Part shown: positions 55,654-64,000 of the stretch, one piece after another
How the letters are laid out: each line of letters starts with the position of its first letter
Position numbering within the stretch: position 1 is the first letter of the stretch
Assembly (NCBI RefSeq): GCF_020283565.1
Contig: NC_060060.1
Span: forward strand, 11,594,001 to 11,658,000
Length of the DNA: 64,000 nucleotides
DNA from: Trifolium pratense
Taxonomy: Eukaryota > Streptophyta > Magnoliopsida > Fabales > Fabaceae
Direction of reading: 5' to 3'
Notes under the pieces: generated by a model
Databases searched by the model: none
The model's input: the letters and a program-made list of their open reading frames with translations, nothing else
What the model was told of the DNA's origin: nothing
Position numbers and translations under genes: made by a program

Positions 55654-56706
55654 AAAAATGGGGAAAAAAAAAGTCAGTTATGGACGCGCCATTGGAAAGG
55701 GCACGACCCCCCAATGAACGCATCATTGGCACTGACGCGACCAACATTTGCTTAAGAAGTAAGACATTTCTGTTAATTTTAAAAAAGTTGGGACAATTGG
55801 AAAAAAATTCTAACAGGAGCAGTTTGGAAAAAAAAATCCAAAATGCGTCATGTAATTAAAAATTTTAAGTTGTTTTCCACTTTAAATCCTACAGTGTAAT
55901 GTTTTTTATATTGTTGTTTTAAAATTATGTACTTAAATCAAGCAAGTTTAATTATCAAAACATATTTAATGTGATTTTTCTATCTTTAATCCTACTTTAT
56001 TATAACATTTTCTAATACTTTATGGGTATGTAGGACACTAGTTAAAAAAATCAAAAACAAATAAATTTTACATTGAAAACGGTATTTTTATTTTAAAAAT
56101 AAAATGCACAAATGCAAAATATGTCCAGCTTTCTTTATGCCACATAACAAGATTGGGGTTTTGTGTGTACGGTCAGAAAAGAAAAAAAATGATTGTAGTG
56201 TAGTCGGTCATATATAGACGGTTATATTAAGATTGAGTGGTCTATAATTTAAGCTCGGATTTTCTTTATAAACAATTAAAATTCAACTATAAAATTAAGA
56301 TCGTTTGATCTTGATCGGACAATTCAGATGCACTGATTACTTACAATCGGGTTGCACTAAACCCAAATCCCATATAACATGATTACATGTACGGTGTAAT
56401 ATTCATGTAATTTAAAATAGAATACTCAATAATTTGTCTATATATTTTCAAACCAGTCGAGTTATTTTTCTTTTCATGTTATATGAGATTCAAATGGAGT
56501 CAATTGCAGCATTGTGTAGGAAACCATAAGGAAGCCATAATGGAACAATAGAAACACCCTCTAATCAATACTATATCAAGTACAAAAATATAAGTACAAA
56601 AAAATCTGATAATGTCTCAATCTTGCTTGAATTTCCATAAACAAACTAAGCAAGATCTTTCATGGTGGCAAGTTAGTTTCTCATCAACATTATTCTTATT
56701 TTGTCT
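55654..56706. other. Intergenic sequence downstream of CHX4
   Basis: No supported ORF. From about 56455 to 56600 it resembles the CHX3 downstream flank (TTTTCTTTTCATGTTAT with AAATGGAGTC, compare 26110-26145; CTCTAATCAATA, compare 26190). This marks the left edge of the duplicated CHX segment. No TauE exons were found here. Confidence 0.5.
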
Positions 56707-59680
56707 TCACACTCTCTCAAAACCATCATTATTAGTGGTCACATGGTTGGACTGCTTTCCAAAAACCATTCCTCCATGCCCATATTGTTGCACAACTAAC
56801 ACAGATGAGCGTGAAACAAAATTATTTGATGCTAAAATATCACCTATAACTCCAAGTTCTGGACAATCACACCACTCCAACAAATTTGAAAAGACTCTTA
56901 AGTTTCTACAATTCCCATGTCCTACTATGTATAAATCATATCCAAATGTGTTTAGCTCGTTGAGGATTGTGGGAATATCTTCACCTGAATGGACATCAAC
57001 CTCTGAATAGGATATAGAATCATCATTGTTCACTGCTTTGAGTCTAAATGAATACACATATTCATCGTCTAACTCCTTTTGTTTGTCATTATTCATTACA
57101 TCAGATAGTACGCCTTGTGCTTCAGTATGATCCGAGGTATCTATTTTTGCAGCGTCATCAAATAGTAACATCCTAACCACTGATAATCGGATTCCCGGAT
57201 GCCCTGCCATCCTCCAAGCAACAGCCAAGGCTTCACGATCGTCAGGCCCTCCAACAAAGATCACACAAATACGAAAGTTCATTTTCGATATTGATCCAAA
57301 ATCACGATCAACAAAGATTCCCACTGAGCAAGGCGCATTTTGCATCACATTGAGGTTTATATCTCTGTACACCACACTTATTGTTTCGAGAACACCTTCT
57401 GAACTTAGTTGTTTGTGGAATGGAAGGATGGTCAAGCTTGTGCGTTTGTCATTGGCCGAGTTGTATATGTCCTCATGAATGGTTGCATAAGCTGACACAA
57501 CATTTAAGGTTTGGACTCTTATAGCATCATATGCCTCTCCAAATGCTTCAAATGTATTATCAATGTTCTCTTGTTCTTCTTGGGATTTTGTAAGATTTTG
57601 TGTTCCAATTGAGCCACTAGACTTCTCCATATAAGCAGCGACAAGTGCAGCAGCACTTCCTACGAGTTCAACAAGGTGAAGTGCAAAAACATGCATAGGG
57701 GAAAGTCTAGTTACATTGAAAGATTCTAGAAGGCTGGTAATTCCAGTGGCCTGACGACTATTGTGAACACATGCTAGAATCCTGAGTTCTGCATCAAATC
57801 TTAGCTTTTGTATAGTCTTTAGTTTGTTTTGCTCAAATCTTTTTCTAGACTTGTATATGGCGTTGATTAAGGGAGACACCACTATAGTCATTAGAAGGAC
57901 CGAAGAGGTTAAAACAGCATATGTTGGTACAGTAATAATCTGCAATGACAAATTATAACGAATCATACATTAAACTACTATAACTTTGACTTTTAAGTGA
58001 TAAAAAAATATTGTGCTTAAAGTATATCATTACCGATCTATCCCAAGCAATATTGAGCATTATCAAAGCAATGGCACCCTTGGTATTGAGAAGCAATCCT
58101 AGAGCAAACCCGTCTCGGGAACGCATGCCAAAAAAGAAAGTGGCAAACATAGTGCTTAAAATCTTTATAGAACACAACACGATAATTATCATAAGCGTCA
58201 AAGGCCAATTTTGCTGCTTGAAAATTGTGATCACCATGAGTCTCATTCCTGTGCCACTAAAGAAGAGCGGTGCCAAAAACCCACCAGCAAAATCATCTGA
58301 GATTGACACCACTAAGTCAGCAAATTTACCATGAGGTAAAATCAACCCGTACACAAAAGCCCCAACAACAGCATGTGTACCAAGAACATCTGTTATGTGT
58401 GAGCAAATCAAAAGTCCCATAACCACAAATAGCAATTTGTTATTATCCCACTCATCTCTTTCTGTCTTGCGATCAATGACCTTCACAATGATAGGACGCA
58501 CCACAAAGATGCAAATGAAAATAAATATTATAGTGCTTACCACAGAGTATATCGCCCCTTTACCATTAATTGAAAATGGAACAAATAATGTGAATAAAAC
58601 CCAAGCATACGTGTCACTGAGCATAGCTGTTGTTAGTGCGGCCTCGCCAAGACCAGTATAAAGAAGTTTGAGCTCTGAAAGGGAGTGAGCTAAAACTGGA
58701 AAACCTGTTACTGTGAGAACCAAAGTCCAAAGTACATAAGCACTCATTGTACTTTTTTCAAGTTTAGATCCATCGCCCATATCATAAAAATTTCGATGTA
58801 GAGTGTATAAAGCTGGTCCCATCACCAATGGAAAAATTATTCCAGAAACAGCAATGCTTAAATTCTTCATTTTAACATGTAAAATGACATTCAAATTCAT
58901 TTCCAAACCACTGAGAAATGCATAGTAGATGATACCAATGTGCGATAGAACTTCAATGTTAAGCACCCCAGTTACAGGAAAAATAAAGAAGTACAGACGT
59001 TCGAACTTCCCAACTACTTGAACCAGTATAAAACCAACCTACATTTAATAATTTGAAATTCCCACTTCAGTGACAATTTTGTATTAATAAACACAAAGGT
59101 TAACGTCAGAAATAAAAACATGAAGACATGTAATTTTGAAGTTATTATTGTTATAAAGACCGTGCACAAACTTTTTTCTTCATAGATAGCTCAAACGAAA
59201 ACATGACGTATAAAATATAAATATATAGCCTATGTTTGGTATCACAGTATGTATATCAGAATCACGGTGGCTCACTGTGATCCTAACGGACCTACCGTGA
59301 TACCAAACATACACATAGTAGATTCACTGCATATTTGAATTTAATTTTTGGAGAGACAATAATGATCTAAAACTAAATCCATACAATTGATTTTGAAATA
59401 TTAGAGAGTTCTCAAATATCAATTAATTGTGTCACCGCAAATTTAAATAATCAATTCTTAAATTATTATATATACTTACAGAGAGTTGTGAAACGAGTCG
59501 AGGTAGATGAAGGGGTCGATATATAAAGAAGAAAAAACGAGACAACAATACGCAGAAGCCAATTTGAAAGGCAAGAATAGGGAGCTCATATTTTAGGACA
59601 TTATCACTTTGCCATATTGGATTTGGATGAATAACTTGTGTTTGATAACATGCAGGAATCGCATTATTATTGCTAACCAT
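56707..59680 (-). CDS. CHX-family cation/H+ antiporter, copy 4 (3 exons, altered C-terminus)
   Basis: Exons on the minus strand: 59680-59480, 59038-58034, 57939-56707, GT-AG and in phase, 812 aa. Exon 1 is the most diverged (MVSNNNAIPACYQTQVIHPN; LHLPRLVSQLS). The exchanger core has FLSGLEMNL, MLSDTYAWVLF with the conserved Asp, and TDVLGTHAVVGAFVYGLILP. The tail has LTILPFHKQ, NAPCSVGIFVDRD, GGPDDREALAVAWRM and DLYIVGHGN. It ends NNDGFERV: a small deletion relative to the other copies shifts the frame, replacing the shared (A/S)L(V/I)VKTE end. The homologous GTGAAGACAAAATAA is still present but out of frame. Otherwise intact. It is separated from CHX3 by the 23-kb retrotransposon nest. Confidence 0.92.
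59226..59319. mobile_element. Small MITE upstream in CHX4 intron 1
   Basis: TATGTTTGGTATCACAGTA and its inverted partner TACCGTGATACCAAACATA bound a 94-bp unit inside intron 1 (59039-59479). It is non-coding. Superfamily not determined. Confidence 0.65.
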
Positions 59681-59852
59681 AGTTGAATAATTCCTCCCTT
59701 TTCTTCTAATACAATGATTTAAATTTTGTATTATATATGTTTTAGTGGATGTTTGTATAAATATATGAGTTTTGATGACATAAACTATCTAAATATAGAA
59801 GAAAACAAATTAATTCCAACTATATTTTTTGTTAGAAATAAAATTCCAACTA

Positions 59853-59950
59853 TATATATATATTTCAGGTGGCATTTAGCTTAGTTATGGTTTCTTTTAC
59901 CTTCCTATATTACAAAGACAGCTCCAAACAAACATACTACGCATTTGTTT
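59853..59950 (-). promoter_or_regulatory. Upstream block of CHX4, partly conserved
   Basis: TTTCAGGTGGCATTTAGCTT (about 59863-59882) matches the upstream patch of CHX1-3, and GACAGCTCCAAACAAAC (about 59928) resembles the GACACCTCC patch. The GTGCAACAAT part is missing, so CHX4 has the least conserved upstream block. Confidence 0.4.
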
Positions 59951-60050
59951 TTAGTTTACTTTTCCAAATAATTTGAAGACTTCAGTTACAACATGTTACA
60001 CTCACTATACGATTGTCATCGGCCAAAAAAAAAAATCCTATTGACTAATA

Positions 60051-60348
60051 CTCCCTCCTCCGGTCATTTTTATAAGGAACACTTAGGGCAAAAAATTTGG
60101 TCCTTTTTATAAGAAACTTTGACCAATTTTCAAATATTTTAAATGTTCAATTTCACTTATGCCCTTATTTATTATGAGAGAGAATTTAAAAATAAGTAAG
60201 TTAGTTGAATAAAGAGTAATTAAATAAGGGTATACATGGAATAAATTAAAATTTATAAGAGTATTAAATGAAAATAACTATGTTAAATGTGCTTCATTGG
60301 TCTGTGTGATTTTTTCAAAGTGTTCCTTATAATAAGGACCGGAGGGAG
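60051..60348. mobile_element. Stowaway-type (Tc1/mariner) MITE, 298 bp
   Basis: CTCCCTCCTCCGGTCATTTT at the left is mirrored by GGACCGGAGGGAG at the right. The arms extend (TATAAGGAACACTT / AAGTGTTCCTTAT). TA duplications flank it at 60049-60050 and 60349-60350. Confidence 0.85.
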
Positions 60349-60430
60349 TATATTCAATAATGAGTTGTGAATAAAATATTGTAATTAATTTGGTTCCTAA
60401 CCTTGGTTTAAATTCTAACATCTGTATTTT

Positions 60431-61108
60431 GAGTCCGGGTATCCTCCATTAAGCAAAAGCTCCATTTATTCCCCAATAGTTAGATTGTGACATGTGGCAA
60501 AACAGAATTTAATGGTTGAAATTAAAAGGTTAAATAAAGAAAGAAACGAAACATTTTGTTATTCTTTCTCTGATTAAACAACTCCGTCTTCTTCTTCACA
60601 ACACCACCTCATCACTGTTCTCTCTCACCGCCGCTGTTGTCGCCGCTCCTCGCCGTCAGTTTTTTCTAAACTCTTCTCACAGATCTGAAACCCAATTCAC
60701 CTATCCATCTATCATTGTCGTCTCTACCACTACCACATGCCGTGGTCTTGCAGCCGTATGGCCGTCACGGTTACTAACGCCATACTCTCTCCATCATGTT
60801 GTGTTGTTATCTTGTGCAGTTTAATTTCCCCTTTGTAATTTTAGAAAAATCATGTAAGGAGAATAGAGAAAAATGCTTCTATAGCAGCACGGTGGCGCTG
60901 CAGAGCGGGGCATTAGAACAAGTTGCTGCAATTTATACCAAGAGATGCCGAAACATCTGTTACTTTTCTATTCATTTAATTAAAAAATAAAAAGACTTAT
61001 TTAAAACTCTTAATCCCAGCCATTGAAAATTTTAAGTGCCACATGTGATTCATCTATAAAAGAAAATGGATAACTGGATAGTTTGAGAAATTGAGCGTAC
61101 CCGGACTC
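60431..61108. mobile_element. Mutator-like element, 678 bp, Pack-MULE candidate
   Basis: Perfect 9-bp duplication CTGTATTTT (60422-60430 and 61109-61117), the MULE hallmark. Terminal inverted repeats GAGTCCGGGTATCCTCCA and, on the other strand, GAGTCCGGGTACGCTCAA continue with diverged similarity (ACATGTGGCA in both arms). The interior (about 60585-60920) is markedly less AT-rich, with CACCGCCGCTGTTGTCGCCG. It looks like a plant 5' UTR or first exon rather than transposase. No long ORF exists; a 64-codon frame at 60796-60990 is not convincing. Confidence 0.75.
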
Positions 61109-61574
61109 CTGTATTTTTGACTCAAAGATATCAATATTCATTCAAATTCGTCGTCAATTAAAATTGATCATAAACCACCACTCTAATTAATAAACCAAGA
61201 AAAATCAAATAAGAAGGAATGCGGCGGCAGAGAAAGAATTAGGTTATTGAATATTTGACCAATAAATAAATAAAATCTATAAAAAAATTATTTTATTCAA
61301 AAAACAATCTTATATTCGACTAAACAATTTATCATTCAATGAAATTCTTTTCCGGTCAAATGGTTTCTAAAATTACATAATTTAATATAAATATAATTTT
61401 AGAAAGAGAAAAAATTGACTCAATAAAAAGCGAGGAGAAATATCTGAGTCAACAAAAAGAGAAAAGAAAAATGAGCTCCCCTTGGAATAAATTGTTCATG
61501 AGAATTCAAATTCAATTTCTAGTTGGAATAATATTTGGTCAGTTTTTACTTTTTACTTACCTTCCGGATCAAAC

Positions 61575-61875
61575 TCTAAGGTATCGTTTGACCCAACTTT
61601 TTTTATGTGTAGAAGTTATTTTAATCATAAATTTAGAAGTAATAACTTTAAAACTAACATTAAATTTGTTTTGTAAACCTTACCTTTTAAAAAATATTAT
61701 TATTTTTTAATTATAACAAGGTTAAAAAATATGTTCGATAATATATTTTAATTTTTCTTAAAATATAGAAGTTAATTTTTTCTTACTAGAGCTTTTAAAA
61801 GTTATTATTTGATTTAACTTCTTATTTTAAGGAAAAGAATAGAGAAAAAAAAGGTTAGGTCAAACGGTAGCTAAA
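61575..61875. mobile_element. MITE with about 25-bp inverted repeats
   Basis: Left TATCGTTTGACCCAACTTTT and right (reverse strand) TACCGTTTGACCTAACCTTT. The AGAAGTTATTTTAA / TTAACTTCTTATTTT inner pair adds fold-back potential. No ORF is supported. Confidence 0.6.
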
Positions 61876-61917
61876 TTACCAAAACTAATCAAAGGTTAAA
61901 AAAGCTTAGCTATATAT

Positions 61918-62242
61918 TTGGTCTCTTACATTTATTTTATGTTTCAATTTGGTCGCATACGTTTAAAAAGTATTAATTTGGTCTCTTAAGTTTCTGTTCG
62001 GTTTTCAATTTAGTCATTTTCGTCAGTTTTGTCACACGTGACAGTTAGTTTGCATATGTGGACAGACACGTGGACACTTTGACACATTGACACGTGTATA
62101 GTTCAAACGACGTTAGTGACAAAACTAACTGAAATGACTAAATTGAAACCTAATAAAAACGTAAGAGACTAAATTAATACTTTTTAAACGTAAGAGAACA
62201 AATTAAAAAGTAAAATAAACATAAGGGAAACTAAAAAAAATG
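61918..62242. mobile_element. Long-TIR fold-back element (MULE-type MITE)
   Basis: Arms of about 120 bp pair: TTTAAAAAGTATTAATTTGG, CAATTTAGTCATTT and AGTTTTGTCA on the left recur inverted on the right (CTAAATTAATACTTTTTAAA, AAATGACTAAATTG, TGACAAAACT). The interior contains ACACGTGGAC and ACACGTGT. No target duplication could be defined, and there is no transposase. Confidence 0.7.
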
Positions 62243-63139
62243 GAAAGCCAACAAAAAAAGTTGGAATAGTAACCGCACTCAAGTGTTCATATGAATACAC
62301 TGGACACGACTTTCCAAAATAACCTTACTCAAGTGTTCAAACTCGCGTTCAACATGTAGGTCTGAATCGTAAATAAATCGAAAACCAAGGGTAATTGTTT
62401 CATCAAATTTTCCCGCCCAAGCCATTTTTCTCTAGGAAAATGAAATCGAAATCAAAATCAATCAATCAAATCTATATATATATAAAAGATGGTAAACTTT
62501 GCAACCCTAATCCAAAACCCTAATTTCTATCCAATGGTTGGTTGACATCTATAGCCTTAGCAAACCACATGTTGAGGAGCAGAAACTTACACATGGTCTG
62601 CTATATGGAACACATGCATTGGGCCTGGTGGGATATATATTTCTCTTTTCCCAATTTTTTTCTCATTTGTGAAGTTTTTTTCTCTCTCTTCTCTCTTTTC
62701 TCTCTCATACGATCTCTCTCTCACTCTCTCTCTCTCGTGCTCTCACTCTCTCCTGTTCATCAACATGCAATTCCATAAATAGGTTCCTCTCATCTCAAGC
62801 TCTAAGGTAAGTGTAATTTTGTATCAAACATCCATGGATTTCCTTTGAATTCTTGATGTGTTCATCAAATTTTAAGAACTAAATTATGAACTTGATTGCA
62901 TGTGTGAGGTTCTGATGGTGTTCAAGTTTTACAGAGAAGTTAGAGGTAAGAACCATAAACTTTTTTTCCTTCTTCTATTCAAGTTAAAACCCAAAACATC
63001 ATTCTTCACTTCTTCTCATTTGGTAAATTGCATGTGAGTTTAATGGAATTGAGATTCTCTGGGAATATATCAGAAGCAATGAACATGGGTACAAGATGCA
63101 AGCTTTGGAATTTTGATCGGTGATTTTTGAAGAAGTTTG
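62243..63139. other. Unassigned sequence with CT microsatellite
   Basis: A CT-rich tract (about 62678-62755) is followed by TCTCAAGCTCTAAGGTAAG and other possible donor sites. It could be a spliced 5' UTR or part of an LTR running off the window. No coding region is supported; a 78-codon frame at 62542 is biased by the CT tract. Confidence 0.35.
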
Positions 63140-63529
63140 GGTTAAACCCGTGTTCTAGGACGAGGCTCCACTAAAAAGGTAAATTCTCACTCCTCGTAAC
63201 TCTGATTGATATGCCGTTTGTTTTTGTGGTTAGCTAACTCAATTCCGGTTGTTGTGACGCCAATTTCATAATTTTTGATTAGGAAATGAGGTCTAGGGAC
63301 GCGTTTGAAGTTGAGGTACTGAAGCTGTCAAAATGGTTAAACCCGTGTTCTAGGATGAGGCTCCACTAAAGAGGTAAATTCTCACTCCTCGTAACTCTGA
63401 TTGAGATGCCGTTTGTTTCTGTGGTTAGCTAACTCAATTCCGGTCGTTGTGACGCCAATTTCATAATTTTTGATTAGGAAATGAGGTCTAGGGACGCGTT
63501 TGAAGTTGAGGTACTGAAGCTGTCAAAAT
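63140..63529 (+). repeat. Tandem duplication, two 195-bp units
   Basis: 63140-63334 and 63335-63529 are near-identical (GGTTAAACCCGTGTTCTAGG starts both, GAAGCTGTCAAAATGG ends both), with about five substitutions by eye. Non-coding. Confidence 0.9.
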
Positions 63530-64000
63530 GGTGTTTTGAGGACTACAGGTTTGGGTACTCAAGCGGCACAAAAGGATGGTTTTAGGCTTGCGAAATAATG
63601 CCGTACTGTTGTTAAATCTGGTGGGTTCATTTAGGTAAACTCTCACTTAATAGAGTAGCTTTATTAGCTTTTCCCCAAATTCATGATGCATGTCAACTTA
63701 GGATTTTTAGGATTAATTCGGATAACTCTATAATTGAACTAATTAATGATTTAAACAAGCTCTTAGCATGATTGAAATGACTATATGTTGTGGAATTTAG
63801 GATAAACCAGAGTTGCTAGCGGTGGTTTTTGTGTTGATTTGATTACACTACTCACTATTCAAAGAGATTAGTAAGCATGTTATTGTTATGTAGACCTACC
63901 TTTAAGATAGGTTAATTTATAGACTTAATTGATGATCTTGCATTGTTTATGGTTATCAGTTATCACCATGTTCATAGGACACATTCTACGCCGTAGTCGA
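63530..64000. other. Right window edge, unassigned
   Basis: AT-rich sequence with no supported ORF. With the 195-bp repeat it may belong to a large repeat or LTR extending beyond the window. Confidence 0.3.

Noticed and set aside
56455..56706. A third TauE relic next to CHX4
   Set aside because: Only the CHX 3' flank is shared with the other copies here; no TauE exon sequence could be recognised.
62542..62778. 78-codon frame ending in a Ser/Leu-rich tail
   Set aside because: The tail is a translation of the CT microsatellite and there is no homology or splice support.

Overview
This is a plant nuclear window. It has spliced genes with GT-AG introns, AT-rich intergenic DNA, tRNA-derived SINEs, MITEs and nested LTR retrotransposons. 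Gene content and repeat style suggest a legume, most likely Medicago or a close relative. That placement rests on recollection and was not checked by any search.

Left part (1-16.5 kb): the last two exons of a PERK-type receptor kinase (47-727); a broken trypsin-like peptidase fragment (1438-1887, minus); an AT-rich repeat block that may be Helitron-derived (about 1.9-4.16 kb); a complete 12-exon TauE/SafE membrane transporter gene (5490-9736, plus; 471 aa by my exon model); a complete 6-exon pterin-4a-carbinolamine dehydratase gene (10510-13251, plus; 184 aa); and the first of four CHX-type cation/H+ antiporter genes (13802-16488, minus).

Transporter cluster: all four CHX genes (13802-16488, 20973-23983, 26260-28899, 56707-59680) lie on the minus strand. 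They share a 3-exon structure with identical intron positions, encode 811-818 aa, and carry a conserved upstream block. Decayed TauE copies lie directly downstream of CHX2 (19.3-20.8 kb) and CHX3 (25.3-26.0 kb), facing them as the intact TauE faces CHX1. The cluster therefore probably grew by duplicating a convergent TauE/CHX segment in which CHX was kept and TauE decayed. A 554-bp hAT-like element sits inside one TauE relic, and a LINE relic lies between CHX1 and CHX2.

Retrotransposon nest (31.7-54.9 kb) between CHX3 and CHX4: an old copia element on the minus strand (31701-54898) has a gypsy element with 2.3-kb LTRs inserted in its left LTR (31762-43451, TSD AAGAG). That gypsy element holds an Athila-like non-autonomous element (34428-39297, TSD GCGGT) with one 245-aa ORF. 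A second non-autonomous element with a tandem-repeat interior (46624-52371, TSD AGTAG) sits in the copia body. LTR divergence judged by eye agrees with the nesting order.

Right part (59.7-64 kb): CHX4 promoter region, several MITEs, a 678-bp Mutator-like element with a perfect 9-bp target duplication and a GC-richer interior (a Pack-MULE candidate), a CT-rich tract, and a 195-bp tandem duplication in otherwise unidentified sequence.

Splice models were made by hand from reading frames, GT/AG sites and paralogue comparison. No database search was possible.
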